A stretch of DNA of 64,000 nucleotides from Haberlea rhodopensis (lineage: Eukaryota; Streptophyta; Magnoliopsida; Lamiales; Gesneriaceae), in the NCBI GenBank assembly GCA_907163345.1, contig CAJQUN010000129.1, positions 62,001 to 126,000 of the forward strand, written 5' to 3'. The notes below the pieces were generated by a model. That model made no database searches. It saw only the letters and a list, made by a program, of their open reading frames with translations, and was not told the DNA's origin. The translations under genes and the position numbers were made by a program. This document shows, one piece after another, positions 1 to 12,418 of the stretch (its first letter is position 1; every line of letters starts with the position of its first letter).

Positions 1-604
1 AGAATAGTAATGAATAGTAATTCACTATTTATTAAAAAAAAATTTCTTAAAAAAATGTTTTTTTTTCAAAAAATTATTTTTTGTTGATGCGCGGGTTTAA
101 CCTGAACCGACTAGAAAAAAAATATATTAATCGATTGTTGATGCGCGCAACTTCAATTTATAGTAAGATGAACATCATGTTTTTTTTTTAAAAAGTTAGA
201 GTCGGTCCTTTGGTTATTTTGTTTCCATTCAATTACAGTAGCATGCTCGCTTTAATTTTTTTTGTTGATGATTGTGTTTGGCCTAAACCGACTAGGAGAA
301 AATATATCTTGATTAGTTAATCATGCTCACAAATGTTATTTTTTTTCCAGTTTTTAGTGAGATGAGCATCATTTTTTTTTAAAAAAAGTTAGAGCAAGCC
401 CTTTGTTATTTTTCCAATTCAATTACATTAGCATTGTCGTTTTTTTAAAAAAAATGTTTATTAAAATAAGTTATTTGAAATGTTATTTTGATCAACTTAA
501 GAAAAAATTGACCAACATGTTGGTACAGGGCACCGCACCTTAAGAAAAAATTGACCAACATGCTGGTACCTGGCACCGCACCTTGTGCGGTGCCAATAAA
601 CTAG
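1..604 (+). mobile_element. Helitron, 3' part (5' end off window)
   Basis: The right end has the plant Helitron 3' signature: a GC-rich hairpin at 571-595 (TGGCACCGCA, loop CTTG, then TGCGGTGCCA), then AATAAA, then CTAG at 601-604, then a host T at 605. Upstream lies a 43-bp direct duplication (496-538 and 539-581) and AT-rich DNA with repeated motifs such as TTGATGCGCG and AACCGACTAG. No Rep/helicase coding is visible, so this is probably a non-autonomous copy. The 5' TC end is not in the window. It appears to sit in an intron of the 14-3-3 gene, because that gene's next exon begins 80 bp further on. The 3' end closely resembles that of the second Helitron at 26903. Confidence 0.72.
496..581. 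repeat. 43-bp tandem duplication inside Helitron 3' end
   Basis: Two near-identical 43-bp copies start CTTAAGAAAAAATTGACC at 496 and 539. Each carries the left arm of the terminal hairpin (GGCACCGCAC), but only the second is followed by the complementary right arm. The Helitron's terminator stem is therefore half-duplicated. Confidence 0.85.
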
Positions 605-683
605 TAGAGAAATAACCAACCAATCAACTCAATATGGCTTAACTATGTTCCTCCGCTATTATCTTGTTTCCTATATTATGTAG

Positions 684-2181
684 GCAGCTTCAGCCACCGC
701 AAATACGGATCTTTCATCCACCCACCCTATACGTCTTGGTCTAGCTTTGAATTTCTCGGTGTTCTACTATGAGATCATGAATTCTCCTGAGAGGTTATTT
801 TAATAGTAGTCTTTCTTGGTTACTTGTGCGCTATTCGTTGAAGCATTTTAGGAATGAAGTTGCTTGTACAAAAAATGGCAGGGCATGCCATTTGGCTAAG
901 CAAGCGTTTGATGAGGCAATTGCTGAGTTGGATACATTGAGTGAAGAGTCTTATAAAGACAGCACCTTAATTATGCAATTGTTGAGAGACAATCTCACTC
1001 TTTGGACCTCTGATTTACCTGAAGATGGAGGTAAGTAGTGGTGTATCGTTTGGTTCTTTCATATCTTATTTCATTCAAACTAACTTATGTTTGTTCTCGC
1101 TTGGTCCATTTTTTTAAATCTACTGGAAACTGCCATCACATCATCTTTAATTCACAAAAAGACTGTAAATTTATGATCCTAGGGATTCAAATAACAATCA
1201 TAATCAACCTTTTAAGAATCTAATGCTTCAGCTTCAAAAATGCTTTATATTACTTCATTTCAAAAGTTTTAAAGATATTATTTTAATAAAATATTAAATT
1301 GCACATTTGGATATAGATTCTCCTAGGTGACGTGGTTTATAGTGACGTTGAGTAGTAGTTATAATATAAAAATTGTGATAGTATCACGATTGGTAGAGAA
1401 AAAAAACTTGATAACTAATTTATAGAGAACATTGGAAAACTAAAATCTATGTTAGCTCTTTATAAGATACATGAGTTACTCCACTAATTCGTAATTGGTT
1501 TTGAGTTGAAACCCATGTATCCTTAACATGGTATCAGAGCAGGCTTTCCACGTGATTGGCTATTCCGCCCACATGTTTACCATACCCCGCGTTATCAATC
1601 CACGTGTTTGACTTATATAATATCACGCTTGAAGGGGCGTGTTGAGAGTTGTCCCACATTGGGAAACTATAAGCTATGTTAGCTCTTTATAAGATACATG
1701 GTTACTCCACTCATTACTAATTGCTTTTAAGTTGGAACATCATGTATTCTTAACATGATATTAGAGTCGGCTTTCCATGTGATTGGTTATTCCGCCCACA
1801 TGCTCACCGTCCCCGTGTTATCAATCCACGTGTTTGACTTATATATTGTCACACATGAGGGGACATGTCGAGGGTTATTGTCCCACATTGAGAACTTGAA
1901 AGCTATATTTGTTCCTTATAAAAGATTTTGGGTTACTCATATCATAATCACTTAATTATGAGTTGGAACCTACGAATTCTTAACAGTGTCAATTCCATTG
2001 TCACGATCTAATGGACTGTTATTCTTTTTTCTTTGACTTTATCTTCGATTGAAATAAGCCAAATTCTACATAAAAGTAATTATTTAAGTCTAGAAATTGC
2101 ACTTAATGCTGGGCAGGTTCAGGTGAGGAGAACAACAAATGTGAGGATTCCAAGGCAGCACAACCACCTGAGGTAAAATAA
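684..2181 (+). CDS. GF14: 14-3-3 protein, C-terminal exons (5' partial)
   Basis: 14-3-3 proteins are dimeric phosphoserine/phosphothreonine-binding adaptors. Three exons join cleanly in phase: 684-793, 882-1030 and 2117-2181. The first encodes the HPIRLGLALNFSVFYYEIMN block (helix 7); the second encodes RACHLAKQAFDEAIAELD, DSTLIMQLLRDNLTLWTSD and the start of the acidic tail. Introns have GT-AG ends (794-881; 1031-2116). The last exon gives a short hydrophilic tail ending in QPPEVK before TAA at 2179-2181. The GTAAAA at 2173 could instead be a donor to a further tail exon, so the extreme C terminus is uncertain. The NSPER/ACHLAKQ split and the SDLPEDGG tail suggest the epsilon-like class (inference). 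Exons for roughly the first 150 residues are absent and must lie beyond the Helitron. No frame damage is seen in what is present. Confidence 0.9.
1414..1985 (+). mobile_element. Tandem TRIM-like array: three short LTRs, two internal domains
   Basis: Three related ~115-120-bp LTR-like units (about 1414-1528, 1640-1755, 1866-1985) alternate with two ~110-bp internal segments (1529-1639, 1756-1865). LTR2 starts TGTTGAGAG and ends CTTAACA. The first internal segment starts TGGTATCAGAGC (initiator-Met tRNA primer-binding site) directly after the LTR, and both internal segments end in a purine-rich tract (GAAGGGGCG; GAGGGGACA) before the next LTR. This LTR-int-LTR-int-LTR layout is the tandem form known for TRIMs, produced by unequal exchange. 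There is no coding capacity. The array sits in the last intron of the 14-3-3 gene. The outer ends are diverged and no TSD was found. Confidence 0.8.
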
Positions 2182-2762
2182 CACTTGGCCATCCCAACTT
2201 GCCTATCCTTTTTTCACCGCAATTCAGGTCTCGCAGAATTGCTGCCCTTCATATTTTATTAGTAAAGATACTTAGTGTTTCTTATATCATTTTCAAAATT
2301 ATATTAATACACAAAATGAGATACAATCTGAAATATTGTCATTGTGTATTCATTTGCAGAATTAAGGACTTGCATCAGGAATATGTTTTTGGTTCGTTTA
2401 AGCACAAAACAGCCATGTCCGACATACCAGCAATCCCTTTTGTTACAAGTACCACAAGCTGCTATTGCGAAAACTTCTTTCGGCTTCTGAGGAATTGTTT
2501 TTATCAACTGAATATTTAAGGTGACAATATGACTTATATAAAAGGACAGGCGTATAATTTTTTTGATGGCTTAGGCATATTTTCGTGTTCATATGTTAAC
2601 TAAAGAAGATGAAGTCTTCTTTGAGTTAAGCTTTCACAATCTCATACGACAAGGGCTGGAGAACTTAATCTAAGGGAAAACTAATTTTCGAAGTTTACCA
2701 GTTTTGGTGAAGAAACAACAAGAATTGCAGTAAATATATGTCTATTCTTATAAGTTTCAGAC

Positions 2763-2911
2763 ATGGAATAAACCGAGCTTCGGACATAGTCCGCTTCGTA
2801 AAAGCTCACTCCCCTTTTGGGAGAGACTCGTGTTCGAGTCCTGCGTGCGGAAAAAATCTTTAGCTCCTCCCCTTATTAAAAAAAAAAAGAAAAAAAGAAA
2901 TGGAATAAACC
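2763..2911 (+). mobile_element. tRNA-derived SINE with 12-bp TSD
   Basis: The body at about 2775-2899 carries a B-box-like GTTCGAGTCC preceded by a tRNA-like segment, and ends in an A-rich tail. It is bracketed by a perfect 12-bp direct repeat ATGGAATAAACC (2763-2774 and 2900-2911), the mark of LINE-mediated insertion. The body is about 125 bp, within the range of plant SINEs. I did not assign it to a named family. Confidence 0.78.
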
Positions 2912-4102
2912 ATTTAATACGGAACGATAAAAGCCATGGCTCTAATTCAAACCTATTTTAAATTAACGTAGGATATATCAATTATGATGATAAAAACTAA
3001 TGTTAAGCGCACATCAATGCAAATAATTGGAGTTAAATGTATTATATCTTTATACATGCACCAAAATCAAAATGACTTCAACAGCGTAATAATAAAGCGT
3101 GAGGGAGGACATCTTTATGCTATGTTGCACCGATATTCCCAAAATTATTATTTATGCTATGTTGCACCGATATTTCTAAAATTATTACGTACAGTATCAG
3201 ACACTCCATGGATACTATACATGGCCGGACACGACGCGATACCATGTCGACATGTCACGTGGTGTGTCATGCCATATCCAACATATGTCGAAATTAGATT
3301 TTTTTTTGGTAAAAAAATTACTAAAGACCAGGGGAAGTGAATCTTTTTAAAAAAAAAAAATTTAATTTAGTGAAATATTTATTATTTAGATTGAATTAAA
3401 TTACTTGACGTTTCACAATATTCATTATATAACTTATTTTTATGTTTATATAGTTTATTGGTACTTTATGCATGATTTTTTTAGCGAATAACGTATTGCA
3501 ATTTTGCATTGTTTTCAATTTTATTATTAAAATATTTGTTATTGTTTTTATCGAATTTTAACATAGTATAACATAGTATTATATGTAGAATAGATATATA
3601 TAAAATAAAAAATTATTCATGTCGTACCGATATGCTCGTTTCTGTGTCCATGCAGCATTATCTCTGTGTTCCTCAAGCGATTGTTTGTTGCAAAAGAGTG
3701 AATAAATGTCAGATTATTTTTGCCAAGAATATTAACCTTCATCAGAAAGCCTAATATCTAATGTCCATTATGAACTCTTTAAAACCAATATTCCTCAAAC
3801 GAAATGAAATGAAAGAACATTTAGTGTCGTGCGTATATGTCAAACCAAAGATGAAGCTGCCTAGTAACGTTCATCCAGCTAAGGCCCAAAATAGTAACCA
3901 TCCATCATCAGAGGTTCCATAATTTACACAAGGCGAATGTCGAACAAAGGGAGAAATGTAAAATACTCGAGAACCTACATCTTCCGCGTAGTGTACAGAG
4001 ACCTGCAAACATAGTAAAGCATGATAAAAAACATATAAAAGCAGGCATCACCAAGGCCACCTTTCGTCATGATGTGAGCGACCGAATCTTGAGAACTTAC
4101 CA
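2912..4102. other. Intergenic, AT-rich; 37-bp tandem repeat
   Basis: No gene is recognised. A 37-bp unit beginning TTTATGCTATGTTGCACCGA is repeated at 3114-3150 and 3151-3187. From about 3640 the sequence may belong to the 3' untranslated region of the PPR gene on the minus strand; a GGTAAG just after its stop could be a 3'-UTR splice donor. Confidence 0.5.
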
Positions 4103-7100
4103 TCAGGCATAAGCTGTACTGTACTGAAGATTAAACAGAAGATCCCTGCGAACCTCTGTACCCATTCGAGTTTTGAACTGCCTGCTTATTGATCCCACTT
4201 TGTCATCAGATTCGTAGTCCATCTCTCTAATACATCGCCTACGTACCTTTTTAAGTATTTCCCTCGAGGGTTCAAATCCTGCCTGTATCTGCTTGAGGGG
4301 TTAAATTCCAGTTCAGTTCTAGGTTCAATAGAAAAAAGGTAAAAACTAAAGGCATTGTATCAATTACAAGTGAAAATTACCATATCATCTATCACCGTGA
4401 GAGCAGATTTAGGATCCCGCTTAATAAGATGAGCATCAATAAGTAAAGTATATGTTGTCATATTTGGTTTCATGCCTAATCCAACAAAGTGCTCAAATAC
4501 CTTTACAGCTTCATCCCTCTGCCATATAAAAAAAAAAGCCTCATAATTGATTGAATAGAATTGAGAAACAGAATTTAATGCTGGATCTATGGAAGCATTT
4601 AATTCAATGAGTATCCACATTCTGAGTACATATTGACAGACTTTTACTGCTTTATACTTTTTACATCTGGGACAATAATCGAGTGCTTTAACTCCTTTAC
4701 AATCTGGATTACATATGTTTCTCATATAGATTACAACTGATATCAAGCCGACATGATTTTGTTGGAAAGCCTTGCTATGAGAGATTTGGTGAACAAACAG
4801 ATTAAAAGAATGGCTAATGAGAGATATTTGGATTACAGAAACTGTTGATAATATGATCATGTGAATAAGGCCGAGAACAATAACAGTCAAAATTGATGAA
4901 AATCTAGGATACCATATGTTACATGCATCATATCTATGAGAGTCACCATGTATCCAGTTTGATCCTCAGGTTGCACAAGTAGTTTTGAGAGAATAAATTT
5001 TGCAGGATGTAAAACTCGTAAATAATAATATTAACAAGGAGCTTGCAGTAAAAACTAAAAGACCCTTCGCAAAATACTTCAATAATCTATTTTAAGTGGA
5101 TCTCTTAACGTCAAATGCATGATAGGCCAAAGAGTGTACTATGCGGTTGTGAACAAAGGGAATCATGAGATGCACATCTAGTTACCTTGCTGTGTTTTCC
5201 AAAGGCACATATCAGGGCATTGTATGAATGGATATTTGGGGTCAATCCAAAAGTTGAGTCAATAGCGTTAAAGGTCTGATAAGCACGATCAAGATCCCAT
5301 ATATTTGCACATCCAAGAATGATACAATTGAGGGCGGCAATAGACTTGTATGGTGGCTGGCCTCGACTTAAATTCTCTAGCTGATAATAAACCTGAGCGA
5401 GCACTTCAAAACGCAGTCAACAGAAGGACATTTTAAGCACAGGAAATCATGCAAATCCAACAGAGGTAACAGAAAATCAATATACAGCAACAAATTCCAT
5501 CTCAATTTTGACTTTGGTCCTGAATTACAAAAACAAAGCAGAAAATTTTTAAGCCTGGGCAGTTGGCTAGAATAAGAAAATCATTACATCGTGGCCTACT
5601 TGGTTTGCTCCTTCAATCTTATTTATAACTTTTAAGCTATGGCAATTAGCTAGAATAAGAAATTGTTCACATCTTGACCTATAGATGGTTTGCACCAATC
5701 TTACTTGCTAAAAATCTTAAGCATGGGTCGCAAGCTTGAAAAAAATGAAGTCCAACGTCATGAGCTTGTTGATCTACCCCTTGAATGTAATTTTTTACTT
5801 GCACTTCCAGTGCCCCTAGCAAGCAAAGAAACTGACATAGTGATGTTCTAAAGACTCTAATCAGATGTCATGCAAGGCTAAAAGGGTGACATATGTTGTT
5901 ATACATCTGTGGAACATGAAAACATCTCCAGAATAGTTGAGGCTATAGAATCTGAGATTGATTCAGTCAAATAACGTATCTTACAAATCATTACGTACTT
6001 CTTAATTGTGCCGAAAACATTGATGGACATAAATCAGGACATTATGATCTATACCTTCTCACATGGTTGCTGGTGGTTGCTACTTGATAGGCAGGAATTT
6101 GCTCTCAAAAGATTTTGCATGTTTGCCCAGCTCAAAAAAACAATGATGCAATATACTCCCACAAGAAAAATTTTGGGATAGCATAGCAATGGAAATTCTT
6201 CTCACATGGTTCACTATTTTTGAATCAATGAATACTTTCCTAATGATTATAATTATTTTGCTTATTTGCAAGATGATGTATGTGCATGCATGCATAGAAA
6301 TCTCATCTAAATGCATAAGGGAAACAACCCCTCGGTGCCCAGACACATGTAATGATCGTCTTGAAGAAATGATTACATAAAAATACTCTTACGATTAAAA
6401 GCAAGCCCACCACCGACTTGCATTGTCTGCTATATAGCACCAGAAGGCACAGATTTTCAATAAATGTCATCTTTAGGTTTGACATCACTCCCCCACCATC
6501 TTAAAATTCTAAAGATACAGCTAACTTTCTCCCAGTCCACAAGTTACAAAACGAGCTTGACTAAGAGATTACTTTTCTTCGATTCTTCTGACTTCGACTT
6601 TCATTTCCAAATTACAACTAATAACTACATGTACCACACACAACACGCCATAAAGGGCATTTAAATTGGATGCAAGTGTACAGATACTAGTAATCTGACC
6701 TATCGCATCTGTCTAATCAAACGCTTGAGAATAATTTTTAGCAACCTTGTGAAGATTAACTATTCCTACTCAACAAAAGCTAAAGACAATATGCATCAAG
6801 TCAAAAACCTTACTGAATCCAAAGTCTCGAAACCTTTCTTGGAGCATGCTAGTACAAGAGGATTCAAAGATTGAAATGGGGAGAATAGATCTTCTCCGTC
6901 TTTGACATTAGAATATCCATGAGCACTCTCAAATTCATGCAGAGTACTGAAAGACTTCTGTAAGTTCCCGAAATTAGCATGGGCATAAATTTTTGCAAGA
7001 TAAGCTTCAGGACCAGGAACCTGCTTTTTGCGCAGTGAGCGCTTTAGAATAGCCCATGAACCATCAAGGAGTCTAGAGTTGTATGTTCTACCAGCCGTTC

Positions 7101-9378
7101 CAAGGGCAGAGACAACTAATCCTTCATTTATAGAGAGATGGGCAGGAGGGTTTGCTTTCTCCCCTCGAACAATCCATTTAACCATGAATTCAAGTGCATA
7201 ATAAGTTAGTTCGCTGTTATCTGATCGCATTGCTACATCAGCAATATAATTGCAGACACTCCAGGGAGGGCATAAAGACTTGTTCTGATCCATTTCCTAA
7301 TAACAACCATTAAATCAGAGTCAGTCATCAGGTATACTTGAACAAACTGCACATCCAAAAAAATTCACGAGGCCAGTCAAAAAAATGAACCTTGCATCTC
7401 TCTATAATTGATAACAAGGTGTCCAGCCTGGCATTTGTAACACAGCTTTGCACGCACTCCGTGAACGCGTTCAATGACAGCATATATCCAGATTTCAGTG
7501 TCAGATCAATGTACTTCAGGGCAGAATCGATCTGGTTAGTTGAGAGAAGCATGCCAATGACTAAGTCATAAGACTCATCATCAGGTAGAGATTCCTTGTA
7601 ATCTATTCCTATTTGGAGCATCCTGGGGTCAATTATATAGATCTCATAATAATATTGATTTCCATATCAAGTAAAAATGGTTTCGATTAAGCAAAAACGA
7701 AGCAATCAAATTTTACGAAACAACAGAAGAATGAAGATTACATACAACAACAGAATGCACTGTAGAAGTTTCGTTCAAAGAAACAGTAAAGGAGCTGAAC
7801 GAGAAAATAGAACAGGAAGGAGAATGAAATAAGAACACTGGCACAATTACTTTTATAAGACATATTAAAGAAATAAAGAAGTGTGGATGGAGGAGCTATC
7901 TAAAATCTTCATTTTGTTGAATTCATTGAGGTTAAACAAAATGGAGTTGAATAGGAAACATAGAATAGGGAGGAGAAAAAACAAAGTGAAGGATACACTT
8001 TTGTCAGCCAAGTTCAGGAAACAAAAGAGAAATGCAAAGAGAATTTATGGTTTCTCATGCAATCCCCATTTGTTTTCTAACCAAGAGCAACAATTTTCAC
8101 CCTGTCTCGGTCCTCTCATGACAATAATCATCATATTTGATGTATGGGCAAACAGAAAGTTGAAACCCAGAAAACCATCATGGATGGAAGCATGTTAAGG
8201 GTACACAACATGTTTGAACCAGGTATTCTTAATCAATCAATGAAGATGCAAGAGACATTCAACACTTATTTTATATTTCCTATTGTTGCATAGATGCTCA
8301 ACACTCTGATATCAAAATTTAGAAACAATGGCAGACCAAGTTTATCCTCCAGCTCTTACATTTACTTCTCATTAGTGGCTTAAACCATCGAGATTGCTTT
8401 GGCAGAACTTTAAAGAGTATTCTAAAACTCTAAATCTAAACAAGTTTGGTACAATTTCATGTCTTCTCATATTCTATAGGAAGAAGGTATACTGGAACTA
8501 GAGCACCAACCGTCATATAAGCCACACTAATGCTAATTCCCTCCCATGAAAACATCAACAAGAGCAGGTAAAACTATAGTAAGATCTATCGTAGTGGGAT
8601 ATTTTTTTCAGTTAATTTACAAATAAGAACGAAAAAATTCGTGTTTAAACACACATAACATCACTAAGAAAAAGCTAAATTCCTTGGCTTCTGTCAGGGT
8701 CTACGAGAGAAATATTAAAACGAAGATAACATCTTTTTTCCCCAAGAGAAATTACTAAAAAGATCCAAACCTCTCAATCAATTTCTCAGCCGCGAGCACT
8801 TCACCAGCCTGTTTCATAGCCTTGAGTACAAGATTGTACGACGCGGAATTGGGCAAAATCCGGTAATCTTCCATTTTCGCAACAAGGTCCAGCAGCTCTC
8901 CCGCAGATGCCCCGATCATCAACTTCGCCCGCAAGTAATGATTATAAAGGCTCACATCCGGCTTGTTAGGCTTACCATTCTTATCCAGAGACTTAATCCA
9001 CAACTCAAAATCCTGCTTCATATCATCCCAGCTCTGTGAGGTCGTCAAATCCGCGAACTGATTCATCAAACCCTGACAGTCGAGCGATTGAGAGGTAGAT
9101 TGCATGTGCGACATCGAGGTATGGCGAAGAAACCCTAAGCTGACTGGAATAACCGCCGCATCGCTGGCGGATGCAGAGGGAACAGGGCTCCTCCAGTTCT
9201 CATTGTAGAGCGGACTTCCAGAGGCCGGATTAGGTGGAAGCGGCGATTGAGGTGGCGTATAAGGCGGATGCTCGGCCAGCTGAGCTTCTTGGTGAAGGTG
9301 GATGGAGGTAGAAATATACTTCAAGTTCTGTCGTCTGATTAACGGCCATGATCTCGCGATGAACGCCATTGGCGCCAT
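4103..9378 (-). CDS. P-class pentatricopeptide repeat protein, mitochondrial type
   Basis: Six exons join with GT-AG borders and consistent phase: 9378-8771, 7622-7391, 7296-6814, 5392-5186, 4518-4381 and 4288-4103, giving 617 aa. Length and motifs match the family of Arabidopsis At1g26460 (about 630 aa, annotated mitochondrial; recalled, not searched). The start MAPMAFIARSWPLIRRQ was chosen over an in-frame ATG 43 codons upstream because it gives an amphipathic Arg-rich presequence. PPR-like helices include SYNLVLKAMKQAGEVLAAEK in exon 1, NIHSYNALICAFGKHSK in exon 4 and MTTYTLLIDAHLIKRDPKSA in exon 5. The C terminus lacks PLS, E or DYW domains. Such proteins bind organelle RNA. The introns (1148, 94, 1421, 667 and 92 bp) contain no evident genes. 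No premature stop was seen. Confidence 0.88.
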
Positions 9379-9613
9379 TTCCGGCGAAATTCGTAAACAC
9401 AGATAGTTTATATATGTATCTATTCCATGGATGAAGCTGGACTGTGAGCACAGTGAAGTATTATGCTGGTAGTTGCTATTTGCTAGGGTTTTGGGGAAGG
9501 CGAACAAGATTTAAAATTTTGATAGTAAAAATGTTTTTATATTATTGTCAGTTCTGTAATTTGAGATAGATTGTGGGTTATTCGAGATTATTAAAAATAT
9601 AGGGGCTGGACCT

Positions 9614-10669
9614 TAGGGGTGTTATTTTCGATTTGAAATTTCAAAACCGAAAACCAAATTATTTGGTTCGTTTAGGTTTAGGGGTGTTCACTAATTCGGT
9701 TAACCGACCGAATCAAACAAAATCAATTTCGGTTCGGTTTTTGGTTTTTTTTTTTAAACAAAGTTCGATTTTCTGTTCAGTTTTCGGTTACAGGGTTCGG
9801 TTAACCAACCCGAACGAAAACAAAACTTTTAAAAAAAATTACATTTTTAAATTTTTTAATGGTTTATATATATTTTTTAATGGTTGTTTTGTGATCGCAC
9901 TAATAAAAACACGTAATTTAACTACGATTTTCAAGTATAATATAATTTATTTTGTCTCATTTAAACTCGACTTTTTGGTATAAATAACTTCAAAATAATA
10001 TTAAAACTTTTGAATTAAAATGTTAAAAATCATTTTGAGTCTAATATATGATGTATTAGTATTTATATTTATGATGGATTTCATTTCGACTAACTATCCA
10101 ATTCCAAAATTAAAAAAATAAATAAAAACGGTTTTAACCGAAAAGAAACCGAACCGAAAGATTTCGGTTAAAATCGAAACCGAACCGAACAATTTATGTC
10201 CGATCTTCCAAATTTCTGAAATTTTGGTTCGGTTCGATTTGAAACCGAACCGATGAACAACCCTAGTTCGGCTTCTGTTTGAACCTTTTTTCTTTTGTGA
10301 ATTTGATGATTAGTTGATGAAAATTCAACGTGAATACAAACATTAATACATCATGATTCAAAAGAATTTTGAATCTTGGACCTTTTAGTTTTAAACTTCT
10401 AATATTATTTTGAAACTATTTATTCCAAAAACATCGATTTTAAAGGAGACAAGAAAATAAATTATATTATACTTAAAACATGTAATTTACGAGTTCTTAT
10501 TCATACAATCAGAAGCGTAACCATAAAAAAATTATATTTTTTTAAAATTTCGGTTGAACATGTAACTGAAAATCGAATTTTTTAAAACCAAGATTTTTCG
10601 GTTCGGTTTAGTTTGAAGCAAACTTTTCGGTTCTGTTCGACCGATTAACAGAACCGATGCACACCTCTA
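9614..10669. mobile_element. hAT-type non-autonomous element (outer of a nested pair)
   Basis: Termini TAGGGGTGTT and ACACCTCTA are imperfect inverted repeats, bounded by an 8-bp near-perfect TSD: CTGGACCT at 9606-9613 and CTGGATCT at 10670-10677. An 8-bp TSD is the hAT hallmark. The subterminal regions are packed with TTCGGTT/AACCGAA motifs in both orientations, as expected for transposase-binding arrays. There is no transposase. It lies about 240 bp upstream of the PPR start codon, so it may touch that promoter. Confidence 0.72.
9679..10265. mobile_element. Second TTCGGTT element nested in the first
   Basis: A second pair of similar ends (TAGGGGTGTTCAC at 9679; GATGAACAACCCTA ending at 10265) lies inside the outer element, with its own TTCGGTTCGG subterminal repeats. 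The flanking 8-mers (TTTAGGTT and GTTCGGCT) match at only five positions, so insertion by transposition is inferred from the ends alone. Confidence 0.55.
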
Positions 10670-10677
10670 CTGGATCT

Positions 10678-12070
10678 TGTTAACATAAATATGGATGTGG
10701 CCATGTGGGTGTAACTGTAATTTCGTTATTGGTGGTCGTATGGTTGTGGATACTGGACGTGGACGCTTAGAGATCCAACGGTTGGCATTGCATCTTATGT
10801 ATATTAAAAACGTCAAAAAAATATATTTTTATTTTACATAAAATTAAATTTTGTATAACCATTATCAATGGCTAGGCTGTTCTACTCATGTCATAAGAGT
10901 CAAAATCCAATGGTATTCTCATTCTTTAAAGGCTCACTAATATCACTCGGCCCGTGAAAAATTTGAAATTTGTCTGTTGTAACATCTCAACTTCACAATG
11001 TGATGTGTAAACAATTAACCTACAACAGTATAAATAAATGATGCACTTTTACACATATACCATTTCTGTGAGCCGAAACCCTACAAGAAAAAAGATACAT
11101 CGTGCAGCCACCACTATGTTTTTCCCTCCCATTGTTGCGACAGTCGCTGAATGTAGGGTTTTTCGCCTTTATCATCTCCCACATGATATTAAATACACTC
11201 GAGGAATTGAAGTTGGATCGATTTTTTCAAAAAGTTTCCATATACATCGCTGATAAATTTCTCATGCTCTTCGTAAACATAGCCTCATTTTCTGTTATAT
11301 GCAATACTTCATCTATCACCCACACCACATATTATACATTATATACATTATAATATCAAGAGTGTGTTTGAAGTGGATGATTGTGATGTTATTTTTTTGT
11401 GTTAACTTTAATCAAATGTTTGGTTTGCTTTTAGAAAAAATATCTCATCATATTTATCGCACTTTAATCTCACTTTGTAACAAAATGACATATATATCAT
11501 AATTTTAATCATTATATTACTTATATCATCCCGCACAAACCAAAACATATTAGAAATTATCATATTACCTTGTCTATCATCTATTTATCAATCTTACTAC
11601 ACATCATTCACTTATCACATCCATGTATCAAGCACTCCCTTAAATTATTACATATGCAATAATTCTCCGTGTCTTTTTTTTTTCCCCTCTTATTTTATGG
11701 CGGGACAACTGCTCATATTGCCTCAAAATAATCTATAAAAATCCACGATTCAATACCAAATATTAGATGTCCATGCCATGCTCCTAATCTAAGTTCGCTC
11801 AAGTGTAACTGCACAATGAGTTTATAATACATTAGAATATTATGGCTAAGATCAGATCAAATTATAGAGTTCGAACTTTACATGTATTTTGATCAATAAA
11901 TTTAAGCTGTCGTTATTTTAATTAATAATATCGAAGAACTAAAAAAAAAAAAATTGGTATAATCCAGAATATCTTCAGATCGTTGGACAGTTTGGTAATA
12001 GGAAAAAAAAATGGAAAAAAACCGAAGGAGGCTTATTATTCCCAAAAACAAAAGAGAAAGATGGTTTTTC
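10678..12070. other. Intergenic, no gene recognised
   Basis: AT-rich DNA with scattered homopolymers and short ORFs that lack codon structure or family resemblance. I see nothing else I can support here. Confidence 0.5.
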
Positions 12071-12093
12071 GCTAGAAGGAGGGGTTGAACCTC

Positions 12094-12126
<33 letters not shown>

Positions 12127-12143
12127 AACTGAGCTATTCCAGC
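12071..12143 (-). tRNA. trnN-GTT: tRNA-Asn (anticodon GTT)
   Basis: Minus strand, 73 nt. The acceptor stem GCTGGAA pairs with TTCTAGC (one G-T). The D-arm holds TAGCTCAGTTGG (A box). The anticodon stem TGTGG/CCACA encloses CTGTTAA, giving anticodon GTT. The T-arm is GGAGGTTCAACCCCTCC, with B box GGTTCAACCCC. No intron and no encoded CCA. A T-rich run downstream on the minus strand suits pol III termination. It looks functional. Confidence 0.95.
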
Positions 12144-12418
12144 AGTTGTTAACAGATTGCCAAAGTATATTTATAATAATTGTACAATATTTTGGGTCTA
12201 CTCTATATTTTTTTCAATAGTGTAAGTACGATTGTGAATGTACCTACGTACTTAATGATTGGGTCGTAGTGTTTTTCTCCAGCCAATTTCAGGTACAAGA
12301 AGTGAACCTATGTAAGGACTAATTTCAAGAATTGCACAATTTGTTGTGCGATAAGTTATCAGCATTTAACATAATATAAGATGGTGTTATCCTTATTTAC
12401 ACAATTTGTATGTATTCT

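Noticed and set aside
826..1038. ATG-initiated 70-aa ORF as a separate small gene
   Set aside because: Its first 18 residues are intron; the rest is a 14-3-3 exon whose true reading enters from 684-793 through an acceptor at 880-881.
7881..8198. 105-aa plus-strand ORF in PPR intron 1
   Set aside because: Lys/Asn/Arg-rich reading of AT-rich intron DNA; no domain, no promoter or splice context.
9633..9983. 116-aa ORF in the hAT-like element as transposase
   Set aside because: It is made of TTCGGTT repeats and AT-rich filler with no hAT motif.
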